The notes under the pieces are model-generated. The model worked only from the letters and a program-made list of their open reading frames with translations. It was not told the origin of the DNA and did not search any database. Source: Ceratotherium simum simum (taxonomy: Eukaryota; Chordata; Mammalia; Perissodactyla; Rhinocerotidae). From it: a DNA stretch of 64,000 nt. Both the position numbers and the translations under genes were made by a program. Each line of letters opens with the position of its first letter. Positions within the stretch are counted from its first letter, which is position 1. The stretch is from contig NW_004454180.1 of the NCBI RefSeq assembly GCF_000283155.1, positions 18,850,616-18,914,615 of the forward strand, given 5' to 3'. Shown piece after piece: positions 23,207 through 41,499 of this stretch.

Positions 23207-23880
23207 ATGTCGGGATTGAGGAGATACGAGGTGGCGCTGGAGGCGGAGGAGGAGTGAGTGGAGGCGGTTCCGCGGAGGAGGAACCCAGCCGCTCCGGGTG
23301 GGGGAGGGCGCGGGTTGCCCGCGGGNNNNNNNNNNNNNNNNNNNNNNNNNNNNNNNNNNNNNNNNNNNNNNNNNNNNNNNNNNNNNNNNNNNNNNNNNNN
23401 NNNNNNNNNNNNNNNNNNNNNNNNNNNNNNNNNNNNNNNNNNNNNNNNNNNNNNNNNNNNNNNNNNNNNNNNNNNNNNNNNNNNNNNNNNNNNNNNNNNN
23501 NNNNNNNNNNNNNNNNNNNNNNNNNNNNNGCCTCTGCCCTCTCTCCGCAGGATCTACTGGGGCTGCTTCTACTTTTTCCCCTGGCTGCGCATGTGGCGGA
23601 GGGAGCGGAGGTGAGGGGCTGCGACACCGCGGACCCGCCCGGTGCATGGACGCGGCTCGGGCTCGGAGGGGAGGATCCGGGAGTCCCCGCCCCTCCTCAT
23701 GCTGCTATCGGGTCGCCCCACAGCTCTGCGCACCCCCGGGAGCAGAAGCTGGAGCCTCTGCGGGGCCTGATGAGTTGTCTGTCAAACGGCCTGGGCCCTG
23801 CTCCCCAGCGCTCCGGTCGCGGCCTCCCCCGCCGCACCCCCGCCGCCACTGCCCAGCCAGCCGGTGCATTAAAGATTTAA
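23207..23880 (+). CDS. Small unrecognised protein, 87 aa, 3 coding exons
   Basis: I do not recognise this gene. Coding exons 23207-23253, 23551-23610 and 23724-23880 have good splice sites (GA|GTGAGT, CCGCAG|GA, AG|GTGAGG, CCCCACAG|CT) and matching phases, giving 87 residues. The N-terminus is MSGLRRYEVALEAEEE. Residues 17-31 are strongly aromatic and hydrophobic (IYWGCFYFFPWLRMW), followed by a basic RRER. The C-terminal half is Pro/Arg/Ala-rich and looks disordered. The hydrophobic stretch is short for a spanning helix, so membrane association or a short hairpin is possible. Intron 1 contains a 204-base assembly gap, so a further small exon could be hidden. Support: CpG island upstream, clean phases and a terminal poly(A) signal. 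It lies between the CCL19 copies and CCL27. Confidence 0.6.
23326..23529. other. Assembly gap (Ns)
   Basis: 204 undetermined bases within GC-rich sequence, inside intron 1 of the small gene. Reading frames that run through it are not meaningful. Confidence 1.
23868..23873 (+). promoter_or_regulatory. Poly(A) signal ATTAAA inside the last codons of the small gene
   Basis: ATTAAA spans the end of the reading frame (codons GCA TTA AAG ATT TAA, stop at 23878-23880). If used, cleavage would fall about 10-30 nt later, leaving almost no 3' UTR. No better signal is evident close downstream. Confidence 0.5.
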
Positions 23881-23999
23881 CCCAAAGCCCGCCGTGCCTG
23901 CCCTCCTGACTCTGCCGCCGCTGCCGCCGTTCGGGCCAGGAGCGCTTCTCCACGTCGGCCGTTTCCTTAATGACAGGGCGTCCTCCCCCACCCCCGCCA

Positions 24000-26580
24000 T
24001 GGGATGCCCTTCCATGTCAAGGCCCCCGTTATTCCTAAGGATCCCTCATCAACGTCAGGCTTCCTGTTACTTTAGTGACTGCTCCCCACACATGGCGGGA
24101 ACTAAATAGTCCTGGCCTGGTCTTCCAACCTTATCCCCACATCGATGTCTTCTGACAACCCCAGCTCTCTGCTACCACCTTCTTCCTAACCAGGACTTTG
24201 CCAGTTGTCTGAAGAATCTTCTTTTCCTGGGAGTGGATCTAAAATATTTTAAGCCCAGCGTTGTAGGAATAGGCTGTGAGAGGAGAGGAAGATTCCTAGA
24301 AGCTGCCTCCCTCAGCCTGCCGCCAGGGAGTGACTGGGACTGTTGGAGGTCTTTCCTATAGTTCATACCCTAATCTGCAGCTCCTCCAGTCTGATCCCAA
24401 GTTTAAAGACACTTGGCATCAGCCCACCTAGCAGTTCTTGCTATCTCCCTAGGAGAACCCAAGAGCCACTGCCCGCTGCCACCCCTTTCTGTCTTGTCAC
24501 TGTGGGCCTGCTTTCACTTAGGGAGTGGCCCTAGCACAAGAAAGGGCACCAGAGGATTAAGTTAAAGAGACAGCCCACTTTGTGGGTGGGGGCAAAACTA
24601 ATTTTCAGCCTGGAGCTGCTCCTGCCACAGGAGGTTGTGGCTGGGGAGAAGACTTGGCCCTTTGGAAAAGCTAAAGGGGAGAGATGTGTGCATACCAGGG
24701 AGAATTCATTTCTTGCCTTCTCAGGTCTCCGGACTGACTGGTCCAGGAAAGACCATAAAGTATGTGGCAGACAGCCAGCTTATGGAGAAGATCTGAGACA
24801 AGACAATGGCACCTCAATGGCTGCACCCAAGCTCTGGGGCACAAGTCCAGACTGGAGGGTAGGAGAAAGACCCTAAGGCCTCAGTACTAGAAATTCAAGA
24901 TGAGTAACCTCTGGATTATGGCCATCTTCAGGAACAGATCTGGGCTCTTCAGCCATTTCCTTACAACGTCCACATCAAGAACCCCATCAAAAGTGGAGTA
25001 CCCTGTCCAGCCCCAGGTGTACACCTCACCAAGACACTCAGAATTCCTGAGTATCCACAAGACAAACTCCAGGGAAGAGCCTTCAAGCCTCATCTTGGAC
25101 AGGAGGGAGAAACTTGAGTTGTTCGGCCTGGGATGGGGACTAGTTCCTACTCTTGGAGCTGATGGTCTCTCCTGATTGCTGCAGCAGCCCTGCAGCAGAA
25201 AGACATGCTCAGGGAAGGTGTGAGTCCCTATCCCAAAAGAAGGCCTGCCCCATAGAGGATAGCTGGCCATGGAGCAGAAGGCACCCCTGCAACAACCAGA
25301 TAAGAGCTGGATTCCTGGGTTATGACTCAGTTTATATTTCAAATACCGAGCAGGATTTGAGGGTTGAAATCCCCAGACCAAGACTAGGAAATTCTTCAAG
25401 GTGCCAGGGGCACTGAACTTAGCAGCCTGCCCCCACCCTTGGCAGTTCCCAGCTTCCAAGAAACGACAGGAGGAGGAGGAGGAGTTTTGCATTGGGGGGT
25501 GAGGGGAAGGGGGGGGCTGGGTATGGGATTAGAAGAGAAGGAGCAGGAAGGAGATGGGAGGTTGGGGCTTTAGCAAGAGGATGGGATGCAGAGGTTGTAG
25601 GGTTGTTGGTGGGGTTATTACTGGACCTGGGTGGGGAGGGGGATGTTTCTCCAGGCTCACAGTGGAAAGAGGCTGGAATCTGAACAGAACAAAAGAGAGG
25701 TAATTGAGCTCTTGAGTCTGATGTCTCAGTAAGCCAGAGACTGAGTCTGGAAACCCCAGGCCCTTGCTGCAAGAGGCTGGCATTTCTGGCACAGGACTAG
25801 GCAAAAACAGGAAAGTAAGATTTCTTGGGTCTTTTCCCTGTTTGACGGCAGCAACCTGGCACTAAAGAACTTTTATCTTCCCTCATCTGCCCTTCTTATA
25901 CACCCACCCTTCCTCACTGTCTCATCTTTCTGGGGAAAACACCCCCACCTCAGCCCCCAGGTAAGGCACCTGCAATGCCACCAAAAGGGCTCCTCCCAGC
26001 TTCTCACTCTGAATGTGACTGGCCCCAGCCAAGACTCCTCCTCAGGCAGAAGGGCCTGCTTTAGGGACCCACCCCCATCAATTTCTCCTGAGAAGTCAGG
26101 CAGGCTAGGGCAGGAAGTGGAGATGGGGAAATGAAGGCAAGTTGGCGCTGGCCTGCCCTCTGCTCCCACCCCACCCACCACTCCATCAGAATTTGTGTGT
26201 GCTGGCATGCTTGTGTGACTGGATGATTGTGGAAACACAACTGTGTGGTTGTGGGACTCTGAGTATAACTGGGGCTGTGTGCTTCGGCCTCTGGCTGTCT
26301 GACCATGTGAGGTTGAGCGAGTATGACTGAGTGAGTAGCTATGAGTGAGGACCAAGGATCCTCTCACCGGGGATCCTTGGCTGCCCTTACTCAGTCACTG
26401 TACTCTCAGTCCCTACATCATGCACGACTTCTCTCCCCAGCTTTTCTGCCCAGGGCTTAGGATCCCAGGGGAAATGGCAGTCCTAGAAGAGGAAGGGGTC
26501 TGTAGCAGCGGGGTCTCTGGTAATTAGGGCCCAGGATTGTCACAGGATGAGCAATACATCTTCACCTGCCTCTGACTCAC
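24000..26580. other. Intergenic stretch without a recognised gene
   Basis: I see no spliced gene or RNA gene here. 24014-24085 holds a short degenerate repeat related to one at 9840-9970. A purine-rich GGA run lies near 25467-25485 and a G-rich run near 25495-25520. A 201-codon minus-strand open frame (24887-25492) has no recognisable domain. Confidence 0.6.
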
Positions 26581-26606
26581 CTGGTGCCCCAGGTGAAAGG
26601 GACCCA

Positions 26607-26615
26607 GATAAAAGG
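26607..26615 (+). promoter_or_regulatory. CCL27 TATA-like element
   Basis: GATAAAAGG sits 39-47 nt upstream of the CCL27 ATG, implying a short 5' UTR beginning near 26638. Confidence 0.55.
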
Positions 26616-26653
26616 TAGGGGAGGAGGAGAGAGAAGGATCCAGACTGAGCAGC

Positions 26654-27326
26654 ATGAAAGGGCCCTCACTCACCAGCAGCCTCCTGCTGCTACTGTTGCT
26701 CCTGAGCCCAGACCCCAGAGCAGGTGAGTGAGTGGGGGTATAGAAGGCCAGGGGTCTGGGTGAATGGGCTGGAGGGATAGGGGCCAAGAGTCCAGCCTCC
26801 AGCTGTCTGATGGACAGGAGCCCTCTGGACACATGGCCCTGTTGTCCCCTAGCATTGCTACTGCCACCCAGCGCTACCTGCTGTACTCAGCTTTACCGAC
26901 AGCCACTCTCGACCAAGCTACTGAGGAAGGTCATCCGAGTGGAACTGCAGAAGGCTGATGGGGACTGTCACCTCCAGGCTTTCATGTGAGCTCTGATCCT
27001 GACCCTAATACTGTCCCGACTCTGACCTCCGTCCCAACCCCTGATGCTGATCCCAACCCCAGCCCCAACTGCTAATTCTGATGCCAACTCAGGTTTTCAT
27101 TTGGCCCTTGCCCCTAACCCCTGGGCCCTAACCTCATCTCCAGGCCATGACCATGGCTTTGGATCCTTCCTTTCTCAGCCTTCACCTGTCTCAACGCAGC
27201 GTCTGCATCCACCCCCAGAACCGCAGTCTGGCTCAGTGGTTTGAGCGCCAAGGGAGGAGGCTCCAAGGGACTCCGCCCAACCTGAATTTGGGGCTGACAG
27301 GGAAAATGGGCCAGGGCCCCCAATAG
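26654..27326 (+). CDS. CCL27: CCL27, C-C motif chemokine 27 (CTACK), 3 exons, 116 aa
   Basis: CCL27 is the skin keratinocyte chemokine that attracts CCR10-positive T cells. Exons are 26654-26723, 26853-26985 and 27179-27326; phases join cleanly to 116 residues. Residues 1-24 form a poly-Leu signal peptide (MKGPSLTSS, then nine Leu). The mature domain has the CCL27-type start ALLLPPSATCC with Cys33-Cys34, then KADGDCHLQAF, QRSVCIHPQN and SLAQWFE, all as in human. The last residues (GKMGQGPQ) extend four positions past the human C-terminus. A TATA-like GATAAAAGG lies 45 nt before the ATG. The gene converges tail to tail with IL11RA, as in human and mouse. Confidence 0.97.
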
Positions 27327-27333
27327 CCAAAAT

Positions 27334-27339
27334 AATAAA
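27334..27339 (+). promoter_or_regulatory. CCL27 poly(A) signal AATAAA
   Basis: AATAAA starts 8 nt after the CCL27 stop codon, so the 3' UTR is very short. A second plus-strand AATAAA at 27427-27432 would extend the transcript to the end of IL11RA. Confidence 0.8.
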
Positions 27340-27453
27340 GCAGCATTGGATGATAGTCTCCGAGTGTGGTCTCCAAGTTCTGTGCACTCTCCTGTGAGCC
27401 CTGAATCTGGATCTGGGAGACATGTCAATAAACAGAAGAACCTCCTCATTCTC

Positions 27454-27459
27454 TTTATT
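27454..27459 (-). promoter_or_regulatory. IL11RA poly(A) signal
   Basis: Plus-strand TTTATT is AATAAA on the minus strand. It lies about 380 nt past the IL11RA stop and about 100 nt from the CCL27 poly(A) site, so the two genes converge with little or no gap. Confidence 0.7.
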
Positions 27460-27840
27460 CACACCTTCACAGCCACCGCCAGGGGCAAGGCCAAGAGCCA
27501 AGGACCCACACACACTCCCCAGGCACCTACATACATACATGCAGAGAACACATGTTCCCTGCCTCACATACTCACGGGCACACAGGGACACAGACATACT
27601 CATCTACACACATTCCTCGGGTGGACCTCCAGCTCTGGGATGAGTCAGAGGTCCAGGCACCTTTCAGCTGGCAAGTTTAGAACACAGAGTCTCATAGAAA
27701 TGGGCTCCAAACAGAACTTCCAGCTGAGACCCATCCCCCTCCACGGGGATCTACTGTCCTGCCTGGGTTCTATCTGTCCGTCCATCCACACCAGCAAGAC
27801 AGAGTTATAGGTCGAATCAGCTGAAGCCCTCCTGGGTCCT

Positions 27841-33260
<5,420 letters not shown>

Positions 33261-33307
33261 TCACTCGGGGATCTGATCTAAGATCCCTGTTCCACCATAT
33301 ACCAGTC

Positions 33308-33340
33308 TGCGTATGTGTACACACACACACACACACACAC
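33308..33340. repeat. (AC)n microsatellite
   Basis: An alternating purine-pyrimidine tract of 33 nt, mostly AC, lies just upstream of the first IL11RA coding exon. Confidence 0.9.
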
Positions 33341-34939
33341 TCCATCTCAGTCCTGGGCTTAGGGCCCAGAACAAAAGCCGGAGGCAACAGACTGTGCCAG
33401 CACCGCTCCCCGCACCACCCTTGACGCCCACCCCCCTGGCACCAAGTGCTGGCACCAGCTCCGTCACTCCCATTAACTTCTCCAATCCAGCTGCAGGGAA
33501 TTCTGGCATCCACCCCCACCTGGCCTAGAGCTAGTCACTGCTTCTGACTGACCTGAGGCCGCCCTCAACACCCTGGGGTGGGGGGCTGTCATGGTGGGTC
33601 TGAGCCCACCCTTTACCCCTACCATGAGGCCTAGCCCTGCTCTGGCTGCCAAGCCTCTTCTCGCCTGGGCCTGGCTCCTTGCTCTGGTTACTTGGGCCAC
33701 TCATCTGGGCCTGACTCTGGAATCTTGTTGGTCTCCAGCCTGTGAGGCTGGATGGGGCTAGGGTGCAGGCTGAGGCTGCGGAGTTAAGCAGATCCAGATG
33801 CCCTGGCTGCTGCCAGAGGCTGGGGGCGGGCGAGGAGCCAGCAGATGGAGACAGGGTGGCGGGGAGGGGGAGGAGGCTGAGAAGAACTAGGACCCTGCAG
33901 GGACAGGGGCCTGGGATAGGGGTCACAGGACCAAGAGATGCTCAGAGATCAGGACTGGGAGGTTGTTGGGGTTCAGTGAGGCAAAGACTCGGCTGGAGCA
34001 GCAGAAACTCAGAAAGGCAAGGAGGTAACCAACCATGGGTGTATGTAGGTTGGGGGTGCTAGGAGAAAGGGATACTGGATGGGAGAAAGCAGGAGGAGGC
34101 AGGGTTAGGGAAGTGGCCATGGGCACAGTAGAAGGGGCAGATGGGTCAAGGGCCCGGGAGAGGACTCCAGAAGAGGAAGAGCAGGGACCCCTACCAAGTA
34201 GAGCAGAGCAGGGGCCTCCACGTGTCTGTGTGTCTGAGTGTGCCTGGTGGCTCACCCCTGGCCCCCCAGCCACATTTACCCTGCTCAGCCCCACCCTACC
34301 TCGGTGATCCCAGTGGCTGAGTGTGCATGGCCTCCAGGACTTGCTCCCACCAGCTACAGAACCCGTCTCAGCTCCACTCAGTTCTGAGACCCCAGAATCG
34401 TCCCCTCCTCCCCCTTCCCAGCCCCCGCCCCTCCGGGCCCCAGAGCTCAGCCGCCCCTAGCTAGGCCCCCTCCCCCTACCTTCTCCTTCCTCCTCCCCTC
34501 CCACCCCCTCCCACCAGAGGCCCTGGGAAGGGAAGAGGCCTCCCCCCAGTCTGGAAAGGAAGCCACAGGCGCAGCCAGGCCAGCAAGAGGGAAAGGAGGG
34601 CTGCTTCTGTCCCTGTCATGAGAGACTCCCTGTGTTTTCACACAGCCACATTCTCGCGTGGACTCACTAGGCTGAGGCAACAAAGACACTCCCTTGAACA
34701 CACGTGGACACAATCAAATGAAAAATCAGACACGTACTCAGCTCCCAATCTTTTCACTCCAGCAAATATTTCCTCAGGGCACAGCTGGCTGTGTTCTAAG
34801 GGGAAGGGAGGCCCCAGGTTAGGGGATATAAAGAAAAGCCAGAATCCAGCTCCCCCTCCCCTGGACGTTCCAGCCATTTCTCACCTCCCCCTCCACTCCT
34901 TGGGCCCCAGCACCAGGAAATGCCTTCGGTCCCTTGGTG

Positions 34940-35090
34940 CCAGATACACAAGACCCACACTTACCCTCAGACACACACTCTCAGATACAGCCAATCACAG
35001 TCACACCGACACACGCAGACATCCTCACTCAGACTCACACTTAGATTTACACACAGTCATCACTCACACAATCACACACACACACTTAGC
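34940..35090. repeat. CA-rich low-complexity tract
   Basis: Interrupted CACA/CACT repeats. Similar CA-rich sequence continues in patches to about 35940. Open frames here are repeat artefacts. Confidence 0.7.
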
Positions 35091-35949
35091 ACGCTGCCCC
35101 TGGGATGGGGTTACAGCACCCCCTGAAAGCAACTCCTCATCATGGTTTAAGCCCCCTCTTCCGCCAGCTCTTAGCATGGCAGATCCCGCATCGCATCACC
35201 GTTACTGGCCCTCAGGTAGCCAAAGCGACAGAGGCAAACAGGGAGTCCAGCAGAGAGGGAGAGAGCGTCAGAGGCAGAGAGCATCAGAGGCAGATCTGAA
35301 AAGCAGATACACAGAGGTACCTGAAGAGACAAAACTGTGAAGAGACACAGAGACCATAGCTCTAGGGAGACAGGAGGAGGGAGAAGGAGATAAGGAAACT
35401 GAGTCCCACAGGGAAACAACACAAGGCGCAGTAGCAGTGGCAGGGATTCTGCAGCACAGAAAGGAGGAGGGCGGCCAAGTGTGCTGGGGACGGGTCTGTC
35501 CCTGCTGGACATTAGGCAGAAAGGTCAGTCCCAGTGGCTGTGGAAGGGGGTCCCCAAGATAGGAACACAGCTCCACTGCCACACAGCCTAACAATTAGGA
35601 CCCAGGACAAACACACAGTGCAAGTCTCACTCGCTCTGCTACTGCTGAAGGCACACACAAACCCAGCCACCCACTCTCACCCTGGCAGACACAGTCTACA
35701 CTCCAGAGACCTTCCCCAAACACATTCCCCAATGTGGTCACAGGCCCTCTCGCACACACAAACACACCACCCGGTCTCTCCCCACAAACTGCACATTGAC
35801 ACACACAATCCCACACTTGCAGGGCCACATGGACACTGACGCATGCAGTCACACTGGCAGACGGCTGCACCAAGTGACACCCAGTTACAGAGCCTCAGAC
35901 ACTGACATCGTCACACACAGCCTCACAGTCACACACACGCTGACAGTGG

Positions 35950-36260
35950 GTCAGTCACTCCGGGCCCTTCTGATCGTGCGCCACCCTGCCCCGCCCTCCT
36001 GGCGAGGCTTCCTCCCTGCCCCGCCGCCCGCCAGGCCTCACCTTCCGCGGCCGCCGCCGCCAGCGCCCTCCGCCCTCGCCCTCTGCCCCGGCCTCTCCTC
36101 CCTCCCGCCCGGGCCCGCAGTGGGGGCGGCTCCACCCAGGCGCCAATGGAAGGAGAGGGGTGAAAGGGGGGGGGGGTCTCGGCCCATTGGAGCCTCCAAC
36201 TGCCAATCACCTCCACCCCCACCTCTGCCGGACACTTCCTGTCCCGTCGGGGACTGAGGA
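35950..36260 (-). promoter_or_regulatory. CpG island, probable IL11RA promoter
   Basis: CpG-rich sequence with (GCC)-type runs around 36040-36110 and GGGCGG boxes. It has CCAATGG/ATTGG motifs near 36145 and 36184. It lies about 1.6 kb downstream of the GALT poly(A) signal and faces IL11RA. Confidence 0.55.
36042..36150 (-). other. Probable IL11RA non-coding first exon
   Basis: A strong minus-strand donor, GCGGAAG|GTGAGGCC, ends an exon at 36042 inside a CpG-dense block. Its distance from the coding exons is right for IL11RA. The 5' limit is a guess. A second possible untranslated exon ends at about 34305 (CACCGAG|GTAGGG). Confidence 0.45.
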
Positions 36261-36475
36261 GGCTGCCGCTGGGGCACCAGAGTCTGGAGCTGGATTCCTG
36301 GGTCCTTGCCTGAAGGCCTGTCCTCCACTGACAGCAGGACTGGAAGCTTCCAGGCCCCTCCCCCTCCCAGCTGTCCGAGAACAAAGCCTCAGGTTCAGTG
36401 GTTCAGGAGCCCTGGGCAGGTGACTGGAGAAGCTGAAGGTGCCCCTGACTCCAGATAAGGAAAGAGGACTGGTGT

Positions 36476-36615
36476 CGGGCAGTGATTCTCAAGCTTTGCG
36501 GCACATTGTGGTTTTAAAACCGCCAAGCCACACTCTGAAGCAATTAAATCAGAATCTCTGGAGGCTGAACCTAGGCGTCAGCATTGTTTAAAACTCCCCA
36601 GGTGATTCCAAAATG
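36476..36615 (+). mobile_element. MER5A-like hAT DNA transposon fragment
   Basis: GTGATTCTCAAGCTTTGCGG at the start, AATCAGAATCTCTGGAGG in the middle and CCCCAGGTGATTC near the end follow the MER5A pattern. It lies between IL11RA and GALT. Confidence 0.6.
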
Positions 36616-37530
36616 CAGCCAAGTGAAAGGTGTAGGGTCAGGTGTGTGTGAGTGTTTGTGCCTTAAGAAAACAGCCACCCATCCAGGGTTCTCATCCACT
36701 CCCCAGTCACCAGGGGCTCAAGGGAGATGTGTACCATGTCTGTCTGAGCTCCTTCCAGACAGGGCAACACTCCAAGTCCCAGACCTTCCCCTCCAGGGTC
36801 TCAAGGGCGAAAGAGCCCTGGACTGGAAGGCAGGCAGCCAAGGGTCTCTGGGCCAGGTCATCACTGTCCAGCCTTGGCATGATTTCCCCTTCCAGAGACG
36901 CAGTTCCTTGAGAGAAGAATGGAGACAAAAAGTGTTCAGGCCATCCTTGCATTGCTCACAAACCCTGTCCTCACCTAGAAGTTTGGAGGACACTAGGTAG
37001 CATCAGGTCTCCGGGATTGCACGGCCTGTTGTTCCCACGTGGTTGGTTATACAGTCTTGCCCGGGAAACAGGTCCAGAGGGGAGGGGGTAGACCCAGGGT
37101 CACTCTAAGGACCATCCCCTCCTTCCAGGGCCTGGGGCTCCTAACTCTGGCAGCCCTTTCCTTGCCAGAGCTGTTTTCTGCCCTGTGCGATGATTGGGGC
37201 ACAGGGGCAACAGAGGTGTGCAGAGCCTGCGCACACATGCTACACGTGGGAGTCTGGAGAAGCCAAGGACACAAAGCCACGTACATGCTCCCTACCCGCC
37301 CTTTCAGCCCCAGTGGGCTGGAGCAGAGCCATGTGCAGCCATTCACAAAGCCAGGGGTCTGGCCAGCAGCCCAGGGTCTGGCCACTGACCACTGGGACCA
37401 GGATCTTGCTCGCCTGCTCCCCACCATATCCTCGGGCCCAGGCTTGGTAAGCTGACTCTTAGGGGTGGTGGTGAAGGGGGCTCCGGCCTTCCCAAAGCCT
37501 CAGCCACAGACAAGAACACAGGATTTTAAA
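36616..37530. other. IL11RA-GALT intergenic stretch
   Basis: About 0.9 kb with no recognised exon or repeat beyond the MER5A-like piece before it. Open frames on both strands reflect GC-rich composition. Confidence 0.5.
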
Positions 37531-37781
37531 ACAGTTTCTTAAACTGGAATGCCTTTGTTATTCTAGGAGTAAGGGAATCTATCGGCCAGACATAACACTG
37601 AGTATTAATTTCGTTCAGAGATTTGGGGTGGAATTTTTGTATCCTTAAGTCTTTGCACATCTGTAGGCAAAGAAAAGTTGTGGCTGGCGCTGTGCCTTCA
37701 GCCTTTAACCCCAGACCCCACGGGTTAGAGTTCACACTCCTCTGGTGTTACAATATGTGATTAAAGTTTCAGAAGCATAGT

Positions 37782-37787
37782 TTTATT
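37782..37787 (-). promoter_or_regulatory. GALT poly(A) signal
   Basis: TTTATT on the plus strand reads AATAAA on the minus strand, 67 nt after the GALT stop codon. Confidence 0.8.
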
Positions 37788-37853
37788 GATCCCACATCTG
37801 CCCAAACCCTAGGCCCTTGTTCCCTCAGGCAGAAGGCCCTGTGGTCAGCGTGG

Positions 37854-41028
<3,175 letters not shown>

Positions 41029-41215
41029 GAGGCCACCGGGGGGATCGTCTGGAACTTCTGCCCAGCCGCCTCTCTCCCATCCCTCTGTCGGCCCATCCTC
41101 GCCCCGCCCCGCCCCCGGTGATTGGCCAGCCGCCAGCACGTGACAGCCGGAGGGGTCCGCCCGGCCACCCGGGGGCGGGGCTCAGGACGGCCCGGCACTA
41201 TAGGGGCCGCTTTGA
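41029..41215 (-). promoter_or_regulatory. GALT promoter
   Basis: A CpG-rich block directly upstream of the GALT ATG carries an E-box CACGTG at 41137-41142 in the context AGCACGTGAC. It also has an ATTGG (inverted CCAAT) near 41120, and GC boxes at 41102-41116. No TATA box is evident, as expected for a housekeeping gene. Confidence 0.6.
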
Positions 41216-41319
41216 TGATCCCACTCCACCCCAGGCCCAAAGCCACCACCCTGGAAGACCCTGCGTGAAACCTGCTTCCTGCAGATCCCTCGGCTCCAGG
41301 ACGCTTACAAGATTTCTTC

Positions 41320-41490
41320 GCTGCATTCAGTCATGCATTTGGTCATTCATTCAGGAAACGTTTACCAAGTGTTTACCATGTGCCAGGCACCTAGGCTCCA
41401 TGTGGGCAAAGGGATGCCCCTGTGTGCACAAGTCAGACATGGCCTCTGCCCTCCCGGAGCTTCTATTCTAGGGCCAAGTAAGGGTAGAAC
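41320..41490 (+). mobile_element. Old LINE/MIR-type relic
   Basis: The phrases TTTACCATGTGCCAGGCAC and CCGGAGCTTCTATTCTAG are typical of ancient mammalian interspersed repeats. A relative lies at 10140-10260. Confidence 0.45.
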
Positions 41491-41499
41491 CCTGGACCC

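Noticed and set aside
23023..23909. Several long frames running through the N gap
   Set aside because: They include undetermined bases, so their openness is artificial. Only the spliced frame with outside support was kept.
24887..25492. Minus-strand open frame of 201 codons
   Set aside because: No recognisable domain, no CpG promoter, no clear splice or poly(A) support. Length is not exceptional for a window of this size.
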